NCBI RefSeq assembly: GCF_003597395.2
Contig: NC_133773.1
Coordinates: 66,055,388-66,119,387 of the forward strand
Reading direction: 5' to 3'
Source: Chelonoidis abingdonii
Taxonomy: Eukaryota > Chordata > Testudines > Testudinidae
Length of the DNA stretch: 64,000 nucleotides
Shown piece after piece: positions 23,081-35,717 of the stretch (the stretch's first letter is position 1; each line of letters opens with the position of its first letter). A program made the position numbers and the translations under genes. The notes below the pieces were generated by a model. That model was not told the origin of the DNA, made no database searches, and saw nothing but the letters and a program-made list of their open reading frames with translations.

Positions 23081-23235
23081 GCATCCCCCTTTAGTGACTG
23101 ACCCACACAGAGGGTAACAGCCTACTATTACTGTGAGTTGCTCTGTTAGCTCAGGTGCTAGAGGTTTCTGCTGTAGATCCAAAGGTTCCAATTTTGCTGA
23201 TGACCCCTGTGCAGAGGCAGCGTGATTCTACATGA
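23081..23235 (+). repeat. Possible tRNA-derived SINE fragment
   Basis: TAGCTCAGGTGC at 23147 fits a Pol III A box, and GGTTCCAATTT at 23184 resembles a B box. The spacing is 37 bp, right for a tRNA-like promoter. The region between has tRNA-like 'agaggtttctgctgtagatc'. It has no CCA end or foldable acceptor stem, so it is not a tRNA gene. Turtles are known to carry tRNA-derived SINEs, but assignment here is tentative. Confidence 0.4.
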
Positions 23236-24262
23236 TATCTTAATTTTTTCAGTTTGCTTTTATGAAAACTTTGTTTTTATGAAGTTTTCAATGTAAAAAG
23301 AATTTTAAGATTGCAAAGTCAAGCACTCTGTGTGACACACCAGGGTATAATCCAAACCAGTGAGTAGTTGTCACCCCCGCCTTGTCACTTGGGGTGCCCT
23401 TAACAGTGCCTCGTAGTCTCCAGCCTAGACTTCTCAGAAACAGCCTGCAGCATGTAAGTTGCTGTCAGCTATATCTGTGTGTGCTGCAGCCAGCCAGCCA
23501 CACCTTGGCTCTTACCCGTGTTAAGCATTACCACAGAACGACTCCAACACACTCCCAGTCCCAGATTTTCCCCAGAAACATATGTCCTATACAGCTCAGT
23601 CCTCTCCTGGACAATATAAATATGTTAAGTCCCTTATTCCTTAAAGGCAATAATATGCACATAACTTGTTACCCCAACTGGAGTTACCCTGACACTTCAA
23701 CTTGAATACACTGGGTTACATAAAATAATAAAACAGAGATTTTAAGTGAGTATGAGTAATGAGGCATGAAAGTCAGAAATGTTTACAAGAAAAATAAAGA
23801 TTTCTAGAATCTACTTAAGAAACTATCTTAGTTGCAATGAAAACTTTCTCACCACAAGCTCCAGCAGCTGATCAAACTCTCAGGTCAGGACCCCTCCCCT
23901 AGAGTCCAACAGCTGCTTCCTTTGTCTCTTCAGGTGCAGTGAATGCAATGGGTGGAAGGGGACGGGGAGAGGAGTGTCTTGTGGTGTCTGTCCCTTCATT
24001 TTATAGTCCTGTCCCACTTTGAGAAGCATTTCCATCTGGGAGCAAGGTGACAAGTAGTCTGTGTGGAAGGAAACTCCATGCTGGTTCTTTGCCAAAATGT
24101 AGAATTTTGCGCTTGACCCCTTTCCTGCCAAAGAATGGCCACTTAGCAGTTAATGCTCCATCGGTAATGCTCCATATCTACTTGACACTTGGCTGAGGCA
24201 TCAGCTTGCCCTTTGTCTCTGAGGAACTGATTTGGCTGCTCCCCAGGCTTATCTGGGAAACA
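23236..24262. other. Intronic stretch, nothing recognised
   Basis: Mixed composition without inverted repeats or coding similarity that I could identify. Confidence 0.5.
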
Positions 24263-24264
24263 TA

Positions 24265-24583
24265 CAGTAGAACCTCAGGGTTACAAACAGCAGAGTTATG
24301 AACTGACTAGTCAATCACATGCCACATTTGGAACTGGAAGTATACAATCAGGCAGCAGCAGAGATTGGGGGGTGGGGGGGTGGGGAAGCAAATACTGTAC
24401 AGTTCTGTGTTAAATGTAAACTACTTAAAAAGAAAAAGGAAAAGCAGCATTTTCCTTCTTCACAGTGACGTTTGAAAGCTGTATTAAATCAATGTTCAGT
24501 TGTAAACTTTTGAAAGAACAACCATAATGTTTTGTTCAGAGTTACAGACAACCTCCATTCCTGAGGTGTTTGAGGTTCTACTG
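24265..24583. mobile_element. Tigger/mariner-like MITE with TA flanks
   Basis: CAGTAGAACCTCAGGGTTAC at the left and TTTGAGGTTCTACTG at the right are inverted repeats. TA dinucleotides at 24263-24264 and 24584-24585 flank the 319-bp element, consistent with Tc1/mariner/pogo insertion. The interior is A-rich and non-coding. Confidence 0.82.
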
Positions 24584-24585
24584 TA

Positions 24586-25577
24586 CTTTTAGTTATGATT
24601 TCAACTTATGTCTATAACTTTACGTGCAACACTGCTACGTGCATTTTGCCATGATCTCATTGATCAGCAAATTGAGTTTTCAAATGATACTTTACAAGCC
24701 ATACTTCATACAAACATTATTATAACAGTGTAGAGGGTGTGAACATGGGTATATTCTATCATATTCAGAAGTTAGAAAATACTGCAGCTGTGTTTGTTCA
24801 TGCAACCTTAATTTGCCCCCCTGCTCTATATGAATTATGATACAGTCTTTTAACTGCATGATCACAAACTGTTTTTTCTATAGAACCTCTGCCTCATTCA
24901 GTTCATACGACGGACTGTGTGCCAGGAATGACTCGGTTGTTTAGTCAGTGAGGTTATTGTCTGTAGAACTCCTGCCTCATTTGTTTCTGAAGTTAGGAAG
25001 TGTGTGGTGAATGATGCAGGAGAATGCATGGGGTAAAAGAATGATCTTGTGACTAAGGCAGTTGAATACTGCCTTGAAGAATGATTTTATCCCTACCTGT
25101 GCCACAAAGCTCCTGTGTGAGAGAGTCACTTAAGCCCAGCTTTTTGTAGGTGGTCACTAAGAGTATGTCTGCACTGCCTTTTGGAGGAGTCTTCAAGTCT
25201 GTGTGCTAAAAATAGCTGTTTGGATGTTGCAGTGTCTGATTCTAAACTTAATTAAAACTGAATTGCTGGAGATGTGATTTATTATAATTGATATGTAGAG
25301 TTTGACATGACTAATGTCACTACTGCTGTTCTGTAAAAATCACATTGTTTGAGTGGTGTTAGCAAAGGGAGGCCTGAAGCAAAGCTAGGAGTCCTTGATC
25401 ACTATAGGAGCAGTTGTTATACCACTTTCCATCATATATAAATACCTGTTCATTTGCAAGTGCACTACATCCTCTTTAGTTTTATTTGGGGAAAAAAAAG
25501 GGTGTCGAGAGTTGAGCACTTCTAAAAATAAATGTTTAATAAAAATAATTTATATTAACATAGGTTACAGATGAAGT
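24586..25577. other. Intronic stretch, nothing recognised
   Basis: AT-rich. A fragment near 25160 ('gtatgtctgcactgcc') looks like an isolated MITE end but has no partner. Confidence 0.45.
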
Positions 25578-25801
25578 CAAGGCCGGATTTCCAGTTAGGT
25601 ACAGTAGGCATGTGACTAGAGGTGCAGGTGTTCTAGGGACACCTAAAAATTAAGTGTGTTTAAAAGTTAAAAAGTACTTACATTATTTTTTATATTTCTT
25701 ATTGCATTTTTTATGGAAAACTATATAGGCGGAGGTGCAGGGAGGAGAGGGATGCTGAAGATGCTGTGCCTAGGGGCATGTAAAGTATAAATCTGGCCCT
25801 G
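25578..25801. mobile_element. hAT-like MITE
   Basis: CAAGGCCGGATTTCCAG at the left and AAATCTGGCCCTG at the right are imperfect inverted repeats about 30 bp long if 'aggcatgtg' and 'ggggcatgt' are included. Flanks gatgaag and gagtgaag agree apart from one inserted base, compatible with a worn target duplication. Confidence 0.55.
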
Positions 25802-25809
25802 AGTGAAGA

Positions 25810-26216
25810 GGTGTTCAAGAATATAACGGTACCATACTGTGAAGGATGAAGCTAGTGGCAATCTAGAAATCTGTTAAACACTTCTAAATATTTTTTTTAA
25901 CATTCCTAATGTGTCCATAGAATAAAATGCCAACTAGGAAAAAATATTCAAGAATTTCTTTAAATCAGGGTAGTTACATGCATGTAACCTCAAATCCTCC
26001 CACTTTTTTACTAACTGTATAAAAGGGGCCACATTTTATTTGTTTTTTCATAAAATAATTTATAAAATAGTATACTAGTGGCTCATCTTCTATGTGTATC
26101 TCCTATTGCTTTCTCCCACTCTTGCTTTTTGGGGTGCTTTTTGCCCACATTTTAAACATTTGGACTGGTTGCTACAGAAGTGAAAGTGTTATGCATATAA
26201 GTGTCTTTCACTATTA
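25810..26216. other. Intronic stretch, nothing recognised
   Basis: AT-rich sequence between two transposons, with no recognised content. Confidence 0.5.
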
Positions 26217-26626
26217 AAGTAACTCCTCACTTAACATTGTAGTTATGTTCCTGAGAAATGCTACATTAAGCGAAACAATGTTAAGCGAATCCAATTTCCC
26301 CATAAGAATTAATCTAAATGGGGAGGGGGTTAGGTTCCAGGGAAATTTTTTCCACCAGACAAAAGAATGAAAATAAGCAGATAAGCAGACACGCACAAAA
26401 TAAGTTTTAAACAAACATCTTAGTACTGTACACAGCGGTGATGATTGTGAAGCTTCGTTGAGGTGATGGAATCAGAGGGTGGGATATATCTCTGGGAATG
26501 TCTTATTGCTAAACGATGAACTAGCCCTCCTTGGCTGAGCCTTCAAGGGTTAACACATTGCTGTTAATGTAGCCTCACACTCTACAAGGCAGCGGAAATG
26601 AAGGGAGGAGACACAGCATGGCTGTG

Positions 26627-26660
<34 letters not shown>

Positions 26661-26880
26661 AACACACACACATTGCCCCTTTAAGTAGATCAGCAAGTTG
26701 AAACAGCAGCTGCTGCCAGCAAGCTCCCTCTGTCCTGAGCCCTGTTGTATCCCCCCAGGACATTGGCACCCCTCTTCCCCCTGCTCTGCACAGCAATCCC
26801 AGGAGCAGCTCCAAGGCAGAGGGCAGGAGCAGCACATGGCAGTGGCGGGTGGGACACCTGAACTGCCCGACAATTGATGC
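26217..26880. mobile_element. Tigger-like transposon, truncated
   Basis: AGTAACTCCTCACTTAACAT at the left end is the terminal sequence of a reptilian Tigger/mariner-like family. It is followed by 'aagcgaaacaatgttaagcg' and 'ccccataagaattaat'. The expected mirrored right terminus is absent, so only the left part remains. It carries the microsatellite cluster at 26627-26672. Confidence 0.6.
26627..26672. repeat. Compound (GT)n-(GA)n-(CA)n microsatellite
   Basis: (GT)12 at about 26627-26650, then (GA)5, then (CA)5-6. It sits inside the truncated Tigger-like element and generates artefactual SHTHTHT-type open frames on the minus strand. Confidence 0.9.
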
Positions 26881-26972
26881 CAAATTACTTTTGTTACCTT
26901 ATTTTAATGCACTGAATTAACTTTGACACAAATCAGATCTATGGTCTGGATGCTAATCTTTAGTCTCTAGAC

Positions 26973-27301
26973 CAGGGGTTGGCAGCCTTTCAGAAGTGGT
27001 GTGGCAAGTCTTCATTTATTCACGGTAATTTAAGGTTTCGCATGCCAGTAATACATTTTACATTTACAGAGGCCAGCGGCCGGGACCCCAGGCCGGCAGC
27101 GGGGCCAGCCGGTTTGGGGTTCCATCCGCCGACCTCTGTCAGCTGGGGTCCTGGCCGCCGACCCTGCTCGGCCTGCTACCAGTCCTGGGTTCCGTTCATC
27201 CATGGTGGCAGCGGGCTGAGTGGGGTCGACGACAGGGACCCCAGGCCGGCAGCAGCATGCCACGTTAAATTAGCTTGTGTGCCAGAGGTTGCCGACCCCT
27301 G
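26973..27301. mobile_element. hAT MITE with perfect 8-bp TSD
   Basis: CAGGGGTTGGCAGCCTTTC and the right end AGAGGTTGCCGACCCCTG are inverted repeats. The identical 8-mer CTCTAGAC occurs at 26965-26972 and 27302-27309. The 329-bp GC-rich interior repeats 'gggaccccaggccggcagc' near both ends and has no transposase. Confidence 0.9.
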
Positions 27302-27309
27302 CTCTAGAC

Positions 27310-29134
27310 TGTTACTTTGTCCTTCACATGTCATTTTATGGAGTTTTATCCAAGTATTGATTTTTTTATACTAAAGCAGTCAGAATATGTTTTGCACCTT
27401 GTATGTATATATAAAATTCACTTCACTTTGTTCTGGAAGGTCAGCTTTGGTCACTCACCATCTGTTGCAGTATTAATTATTATGAAATGATGTGTAACAT
27501 TTTTAGCAAACTTATCCATATTCAAGAATACTAGGCTTAAACTGACCTTATAACTTGTAAGCAGGGATCCTAGTGGCCTGATACATTGATGCATGGCTTT
27601 GGCTTGTAAATTGGAATTAAGTCGAGATTTTTTCTAAGGAATGTGTGGAACTTGTCCTAACTTTACTAGCACAGAGAATTCCTAGAGGAGAGCTTGTGTT
27701 TACAGCACCATATATAGAAAAGGCTGACTTCATCCAGATGCAGGTTTATCGCATTTTCTAGGATAGTGACACTCTTTTTGTGCTGGCTAGTTTGTAAACC
27801 ATTTTTGGAGATTAGTTGTTTTTGTGGGGTTTTCTAAACTGCAAGCTTTGTTCACTAATGAAAAATGCTGTCTTAAAGTTTTGGGTTTTTTGAAGTTGAT
27901 TTTGGTTCTGAACTTGGTTGACTAAAATATGTTGTGATGTAGGAGATAGATGTAACATTCCTATAAATATCAGCACACCCAAAGTACTGTCAAAAACTTT
28001 ATATATAGGAAGGAAGTAATTAACTGCCTATTATGAAAAAGCTTTAATTATATTAATCATAACAAAATACATACGTATGTTACTGAAAACACTGTGCCAT
28101 CTTGTGCAAGAGGATTGTGTTACTTGTTTATCTACAGAAAATTCAGCCATAGTGCTACTAAGGAAGGGTGAATTTGTTTGACTTAAGGAGGAATGGATTT
28201 CAGTCTTTGTCCCAAACTCAAATCAAAATTGAATTTACGTGCCAAATAAAATTGCACTGTCACTGGGAAACCAGAGTCTCCTATAATTCCTTAATTCCAG
28301 CCTGTGCATCACACAGAACTCTGCTAGCAGAGCAGAGACTATAGAAGAACTTAATCAGGTTCCTTTATTAATATTTAGTTTTTTTTTAAGTAGCGATTTT
28401 TCTATTCTGTACCTTCTTTTAGCTTCTCTGTTCCACAGATTCATTTATGATAGGTAAGACCAAGAAGCTAAATAACTGAAGATTGAGATCCCAGAACTAA
28501 GGCCAGTTGTCTTTTTTTTTTTTTTTTTTTTTTTAAAGGTTGCGGGACTCATGGAAAGCCATGTGATACAATGGACAACATTTCAGCAGTAGGATGCATT
28601 AATGAGTAGGGAAGCCCAATAAGCTTCTCATTGCACAAGGAAGCAAAAGTGGCCTTCCAGTGAGCAGAAACTTTTTCTTAATGCAGGAGATGCAGACCAG
28701 AGAGGTTCTCAACGTCAAAGTGGACTGTTTGATATGGAGCGGACAGTCTATTGCCAGGGAAAGGAATGGTCACAACCACCTCTGTTCAGAAACAGGGAAA
28801 AATTCAGGCCCTATCCATTAACAGGAAAAACTCCCTTGTTTCCCCTCACTAGCCAAGGTTGTTAAAAAGCTATTGTGAGAGAGTGGGTTGAGGGGTAATT
28901 TTAGTAGAACCGAATTGGCTATTGAGGCCATGGAGCTAGGAGGCAATAGCAATGACCGTGGGGAAACCTTGTCGCATTTTAATAGAAAAATCTAACTGAT
29001 CCGGGGGCCCAGACCAATTTCTTCCTCCACTCATTGAGAAGCCATACTCTCAGACTTTTTACCAATTACCAAGTGGGAAGCCTCAATTTATATAATCAGT
29101 TTTAATCAACTTTATTTGTACTTCATTTTCTAAA
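27310..29134. other. Intronic stretch with T-tract
   Basis: AT-rich intron with a 23-base T run at 28512-28534. The A/T-rich 28540-29130 part may be an old retroposon but no family was recognised. Confidence 0.45.
28512..28534. repeat. Poly(T) tract
   Basis: 23 consecutive T. It could be a minus-strand retroposon tail, but no body was identified downstream. Confidence 0.9.
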
Positions 29135-29217
29135 GAGAGGTGCATCACCCACGAAGGCTCACGCTCCAAAACGTCTGTTAGTCTATAAGGTGCCACAGGA
29201 TTCTCTGCTGCTTTTAT
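29135..29217 (+). repeat. Penelope-type 3' tail repeat
   Basis: Contains 'cacccacgaaggctcacgct' then 'gttagtctataaggtgccac', a tail found in very many reptilian loci and related to the copy at 15311-15405. Only the tail is present, which fits heavy 5' truncation. Confidence 0.6.
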
Positions 29218-30774
29218 AACCATTAAAACATTTTAAGTAAATTGAGTCTGTACATTAGATTTGGTACATCTTTTTGCTACTACAAGGACATACTGTAATT
29301 ATATACATTTAAGAAATTATATAGCTTAATATTTTCAAATTCTTATTAATTGTACATTTTGAGTATGTTAGAAAATGGTGAATGATATATTGCTTATTTA
29401 TTAGATAATCACTTTTTGCTCATGAGTTTGTGTCAAGTTCGTTAGGGTGGCAACTGGAATTTAACTGAACACATACAACAGCATATACAATTTATTTTTA
29501 TCAAGCAAAACATCATCAATATTTAGGATACATAAACTTCTTTTATCAAAACACATTTCACATTTTTCATCTAAATTAACCAGAGGGATTAACTGTAGTC
29601 AGTGAATTAAATTGATTATTTCAGGTCAGCCTAGAAAAAATTTCAAATATGTCTAAGTGAAAGTGCTGGAGATTTAAATTCCTGGTCTCATCTCTGTCTC
29701 TTGAAAATGAGACAGTCTCCTAAATTACTTAGACTGACCTGTTGTCTTATTTATAAAGCTTGATCACAAAAGCTAGATGTTTTTCCCCCGATCCTGTCTT
29801 TACACAGAAAAACAAACTTTCTCAGCCTTTGATAGAGGCCCCTCAGTTCAGCATATTTATTTAAATACTCTAAGAGATTATAATAAGTTTTAGACCTTAA
29901 CATATTTTGTATTAAATTCATATTTAATTATAAATGTCTGTTTTTAAAGAGAAAAAGCTTATAACTTAAATTAAAGTCCAGTTTTTAAAATTTTATTTTT
30001 TAAAAAATCAGTTTTTAGCCACCCCGGTGGAATGAAGGTCATAGTGCTGGGAAACTTTATCTTGATATGTCATCAGAAGCTAGTGGGTCATCTTCATATA
30101 GCAAGACATCTCATTGCAACAGAAATGATCACACCCCTAGTGACTGAGAATTTCTGCCTGGAATTCAAATATAGTTCCTAATGTTTTAATAAAATACTCA
30201 CATTAGCCTCTTAAGCAAATCTCCTTATACTTGTCCAGCAAGTAGCCTTTCTGTTTGCAGTTTGCTCTGGAAGTATACAATATTTACCTGTGGGGGGTGG
30301 GGTGGGTGAAATGGTGTAAGTCACTGAGCCACAATGCTGTGTATTTCATGAAGATAAAGTGGTTCTATGAATCCTCACTGATTTCATCACAAAAAGGAAG
30401 GTTACTGTTCTCAGGACTTAGGAAAGTTTTGTCTGAAATAAGTGCACCTGAAGGAAAAGTAGCACGTATTGGATGTGAAAGGGGCATTAAGGATTTCCCT
30501 GAAGTCTGCAGGCAAATCTTTTCACGTTTTTGTAACTTACTGCCCTTTTGGAATTGGAAATGAGCAAGAGATTTTAATGCTAAAGCTTCAAAATGTCAGC
30601 CAAAGGCTGAAGTGTCATAAGGTACTTTTTGGAGGTATATATGGCTTAACTTGAAAAAGCAAGTACTGGAAATCTCACAAAAGACATCTGCTCAGTATTG
30701 CATATTGCTTTATTTTTCTTGAAATGTGCTTTATATTCTGAAGTAGCTTACACTGAAAAGTGAGATAATACTTA
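29218..30774. other. Intronic stretch, nothing recognised
   Basis: AT-rich. The frames at 30255-30654 show no domain and no flanking splice sites that would make an exon. Confidence 0.5.
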
Positions 30775-30905
30775 ACTCCTCTACAGTACTTTTCATCAGC
30801 AGATCTCAAGGCATGTGATAAAGGAGGTCAAGATCATTATCCCCATTTTACAGAGGCTAAACATTTAATGGGAGAAGTTACATCCCACTAATAGTCACGT
30901 TTCAG
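30775..30905 (+). repeat. MIR-like SINE
   Basis: Contains 'cagtacttttcatcagcaga', 'tctcaaggcatgtgataaag' and 'tcattatccccattttacag' in the order found in the MIR core. It is divergent and lacks a clear promoter end. Confidence 0.7.
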
Positions 30906-31105
30906 TACTGTAAACTCACCAGTTTAGATATGTCGGTAAACAACTTAAACTTAAACATATATTATTTTCATTAAGAGCTGAGAACAAATGTGACAATATT
31001 AATTAAATATTTTAATAAAACTTTTTTCAGACATTGAGGCTTCCTTTGAATGATAACCTATGAAGGTGGTAAAGGCAAAAAAAAATGTCTTTTTTTCTCT
31101 TACAG

Positions 31106-31162
31106 GCTGATGTGTGAAACTGTGAGATATGAAAGGCATGAAGCAAACGAAGTTCTGTACTA
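31106..31162 (+). CDS. RAPGEF2: RAPGEF2 coding exon B
   Basis: A 57-nt exon with a strong polypyrimidine tract and CAG acceptor (AG at 31104-31105) and a consensus GTAAGT donor at 31163. Its first base completes the arginine codon split at 20000. It then encodes 18 residues, LMCETVRYERHEANEVLY, and ends with two bases of a tyrosine codon finished by the exon at 55481. The joined peptide continues RAPGEF2 without a break. The length is a multiple of three and both borders have the same phase, so skipping this exon would keep the frame. It forms the start of the first cyclic-nucleotide-binding-like fold. It sits 11.1 kb after exon A and 24.3 kb before exon C, both introns being full of transposons. 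Confidence 0.95.
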
Positions 31163-34100
31163 GTAAGTGTTTCCTGTCTTCTTCTATGTGCAGTTCAATG
31201 AACCACATCTTTCCAAAAATGCCAAAGGGTGTGTTTTAAAAGTTTGTTCTGTGTGAGCAAATGAGCCACCTTAACTTCTTCATCACATAGCATAGAAATG
31301 TGCAGGTTCAAACTGGTGTCAGTAATAGAGCTGATGTGCATTGTTGTAACATTGTAGTCAGTGAAAAGGCAGAGAATTAGTGGGTGTGGAATGTCATCTC
31401 CTCAGATTAAGCTGTCATCTGGATTTAAATCAATCAAGATAAAGCAGTAGTGACCAGTTTTTTCCTGCCATAGATGTCAGATCAACAAATCTAGCATGAG
31501 TAATAATTAGCAGGGAGGTGAATTGATGTCATTTCAGATACAGTGGAGATCTCTTAACACACATCCTACATGTGCCATTAATTGCCCCTTCACCCCCCCC
31601 CCCCGGCATTTTTTTTTCAAATTTAATGTAAGCAGGTAACCTGCAATGCAGTACAGTGTTCATGAGTGGATGAGTTGAAACGTGTATGAATAATGCAACC
31701 TTTCAAATTCTTCTAATCCAGTGGCCAGAGCCTCTACTTTTGTTTTTGCACAGGCAAATTATTTTTTTGTATTTTCATTATCATTATGACAAAGAATGGT
31801 GAGCATAGTTATATGCTAATTTCATGATAGCAAGGTTCAACCGAATAAACTAAACAATTGTATCTAAAGAAAGGTATACTGAAAATAAAGATCAGTAGAA
31901 ACTAACATACTCTCATATCGTTATGTAGCCAGCGTAATCTTAATGATTGATTGTACATAACTGTTTTATCAGTGAAATTTATGGTGACAGTTTTGTTACA
32001 TTCTGGTTTGACTGCATTCCTTTTTGTGTGTATGTATGTTTAATAATAACATCTAGACTCTAAATCTCAGGAAGGTATAGTAGATACCTTGTTTTGGTTT
32101 TTTGTGAACAAAATAAATGCTGCTATTTGCAGAATTTATGGTGGTAATAATACTTAAATAGGATTCAGGTGTATAGTCTGAGGAAATGTAACATGCAAGT
32201 GGAAAATCCTGAATCTGGGTTAATTTGAAGTGGCTCTCCCATTTCTTGCATTGATTCCCTTTGTCAGGCCTTTCATGTGACTTTATCTTCACTTTGATCT
32301 TCTGTCTGTCCTTTCTACTTACATCTGACCCTTTTTTTCACTCCATTCAGTTGGTCTAATTGGCAATATCTTCCTATACACACAAGTGCAAAATGTTTTG
32401 GTTTACCATGAGCAATCTGTGTACACTTGGACTCTATGAAAACCTAGACATTACTGGAATAATTTTTTTAAATTGTTGGAATTTTGTCAAACACACACAC
32501 ACACACACACACACAACACACACACACACACACACACACACGGCAAGGTTGTAGTTTAGCATTTTGATACGTTGTGAGATCAAAGATGGATCCATAAGGA
32601 AATCCGGCAAATTCTCCTTGATTACCACCTATGTTCACTACATCACTGAGAGTGGCTCTGAAATTCTGGTATTTTCAGTACACTTGTAAGTTTAGTTAAT
32701 TTCCATCTTATTTCGGTATGGTAAACCTCATGGGGGGGAACTTGTTCTTTTTTTGTGTCCTTCCTAAGCTTAGCATATGTCTGGCAAGACACGTGTGTAT
32801 TACTGAGGTTTATAAAATTAAAATGTAAAAGAGATGCATTCACTAGCCCTTGTATCTGTGTGTTTCAAGGGTTAGGTAATGGGATAGAGACACTCTCATC
32901 TCTAGGTCAGTAGTGACCAAAAGTTATTTTTGACCTGAATGAAATGAGTTGGGCATTAATCCAGTTTTCTAGTGGACATTGCAAAACTTCACAACTGGTA
33001 GCCCTTGTTTTGTAGTCGCAAAGGCCAAGGATTTAAGTAGGCATGGAGATTGAACTTCTAAAGTCTATGAATTTCTATGAATTTCTACCTGTTCAATACA
33101 GTGTTGCAATGATTTCAGTGCTGTCAATGTGATGGTTTGTCACAAGCTCTAAAATACTTTAAAAAAGTCTCTATGGAAGTAGCTGCAATTATGACTGAGC
33201 TATAAATGATTGATTGACCTCTTTTTTCCCCCATGTATATATGAATGACCTCCCCCAGGCACAACTTAATGTATCAATATTGGGAAGCTAAATCTTTATT
33301 TCTCTTCATGTGAAGATGAAAACCAATATATTTGCTGTCAGGTGGAACAAACTACCCATAGAAGCAACATACATTCACTGTAAATATCATGTTTCTAAAT
33401 AAAGGACTGAAGCCTTGTTTTCTTACGTAAGGGGGAGAGAGCACTACATGGGCGGAAGGGAGGATGTGTGTGAGGGGAGAGGCATCAATTTTATCATCTA
33501 AAGTTGAGGTACACATTTAAAAGTTCATCAAAAACCTGACCACCATGCTATCCATTTTTATCTTTACCCTAATATAAATAAGCTGTAAGAATTCATAATA
33601 TCTGTATAAATGTTTAATTTTTTTAAATGGCCAAAAGGGAAAAACAGAGCATGTTGTTAAAATTGACTTAGCTCATCTGCATTTACTTTACTATCAGCGG
33701 GTTTATGTTCATGCAACAAATTGTCAAACCCTAGGGCCATCTCTTTGTTTAACATGGGAACTAGGTTATTAAAAGTGGCAGTTCAGCTCCAGTTATTCTT
33801 CATTTGCCAGACATCTCTACTAGTTTTATTTGATGTGAAGTTAATGATAGAAGGGCTAAAAGCCTTTGAGGCAGAAAATCAGGTTTGAAGTTTTTCCTGA
33901 CACACACACGCACACGCATATCCGATTTTCTTACCTGCTTGACAAGACACTCCTACCCCAAAGTCTGATTTAATTTTTTTTTGTGCTGCTTACTGCATTC
34001 TGTCAAATTACTTGTTAAAAAGATTCTTGTTCTTCACCTCTACGTCATATTAACACTTGGCACTGCCATAGATGAGATGGAGTCAGCATTTTTATTTAGA

Positions 34101-35523
34101 AACCTAATTTTTAATAGTTGTATACATTGCCATTTAATTTATCAGGCTTAACCTTGGCAGCCAAAATACAATTTCGTTTTTATGATCAAGTTAGATTAAA
34201 TCTTCTCAGCCATATTTGGCAAATGAGGGATCTTTCTGACTATAAAAGCTTTTTTTTTTTTTTAAACTTCTCTGAATTAAAAAATACAAATACAAAAAAC
34301 CCAACTATAAATTTTTTTTTTCCAGTGAACATGGTTGATACATGGTATACAGCTATGCAATTTGACATATTTACATAGGATTTTGGTTATGAGGAAGGGA
34401 GTGAGTAGTGTACCAAAAATGATTTGGGGGATTTGGTGCTACAGTTTTAATTTTGATTAGATTGAAAAGCCGAGTCTTTAAAATATAAAGTTTTACTAGG
34501 AAGCAGTTTTTATTCTTAGAAGGAGACTATATGGAGCCAATGTGTGTGTATTCAAATAAGTTAAATAACTTGCATGCTTCTCTTATCCCCTTTGAATACG
34601 TTACAGAATGAGTTATGTTGGCAGAAAACTTTTGAATTTTGATGGCAGCTTGTCATCTAAAGAGATTAAAATCATCAAAATTCATGCATGGCTGAAATAG
34701 CATGCTGGGGAGGTGACAATGACTTGGGTATATTGGGCCTATTACATCTCTAGAGTTTGACTTCAGTGGAGTTAAACTACAGATGAATTTATTGCATTAA
34801 CTTTTTATGATTGATAAAAATATGCAGGTTGCTCTGATACTTTGTGACCTTTGATAAGAAGATCCTCCTAGCCACTGCATGATTGTTAGCGCCCCTTTCC
34901 TTCTCCAACTTCTTTTCTGAGAATGTGGATCAAATACAAAATTTCCAAGACTAATATATTTGATAAATACTTCTTAAATTCTTGCCAATGAGAAAATATT
35001 TCAGAGCTTGATTGTTAGTTATAGATTAGTGGTTTCAATAGGGTTGCCTCCTAAAACTGAAATGCCTTAGATGAGTGTTCTCCATCTTTTAAATGTTTTG
35101 AACTAATTTTAAATAAGAATAATCTTCTTCCATCAACACTTATTAAAAATTAGGGAATTTTATAATAATTTGGAATTTTTCCTATTTTTTCCTAATACAG
35201 TACCCCATTAGTTCTCCTACTAAGTACATTTTTAATTTAAAAAACCCTTAATCTGTCTTCAATGATGGACATTATTTGACTAAAAAAATTAAATACATAC
35301 ATTACTACACAAATGGTGACTTGAGAAGACTTCTAAATGATAGGTGGAGTTGAATAAGTTTTTGTTTTGATAAACTGAAGAGCCACAGTTTCAGGTAGTT
35401 CAAAAGAGAACTTACAATTTGTTGGCTGATTTTCTGATTAAGCTACACCGTATCTCTTACTGAAATGTTTAGCTGCAAAACTATACTTCAGTCTCCCATC
35501 TTTCATTTCCCCCATCCTACATC
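31163..35523. other. RAPGEF2 intron B-C, first part, few repeats
   Basis: Mostly AT-rich intron without recognised elements, apart from microsatellites. There is a C run at about 31594-31606 and an interrupted CA repeat at 32491-32541. No exon-like segment with paired splice sites stood out. Confidence 0.5.
32491..32541. repeat. (CA)n microsatellite, interrupted
   Basis: Two CA blocks separated by a single extra A at about 32514. It is responsible for the VCVCVC and HTHTHT frames. Confidence 0.93.
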
Positions 35524-35689
35524 CTGGGCCACCCAGAGGATTCAGGGGGCCTGGGATAAAGCAATTTTGTGGGGCCCCTTCCATAAAAAAAGTTGCAATA
35601 CTATAGAATACTATATTCTCGTGGGGGCCACTGCAGGGCCTGGGGTCTGGGGCAAATTGCCCCACTTGCCCCCCCTCTGGGTAGCCCTG
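35524..35689. mobile_element. hAT-like MITE, 166 bp
   Basis: CTGGGCCACCCAGAGG at the left matches the inverse of the right end CCTCTGGGTAGCCCTG. The inner ends 'gggggcctggg' and 'aggcctgggg'-like blocks extend the symmetry. Flanks CCTACATC (35516-35523) and CTTACATC (35690-35697) agree in 7 of 8 bases. An A run follows at 35702-35717. Confidence 0.8.
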
Positions 35690-35717
35690 CTTACATCATC
35701 TTAAAAAAAAAAAAAAA

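Noticed and set aside
23140..23210. A functional tRNA gene
   Set aside because: A- and B-box-like words are present but no acceptor stem or cloverleaf could be folded, and the B box is degenerate.
26550..26883. Cysteine-rich and SHTHTHT-containing frames on the minus strand
   Set aside because: They are produced by the GT/GA/CA microsatellite and flanking GC-rich transposon sequence. There is no signal peptide plus conserved cysteine pattern worth claiming.
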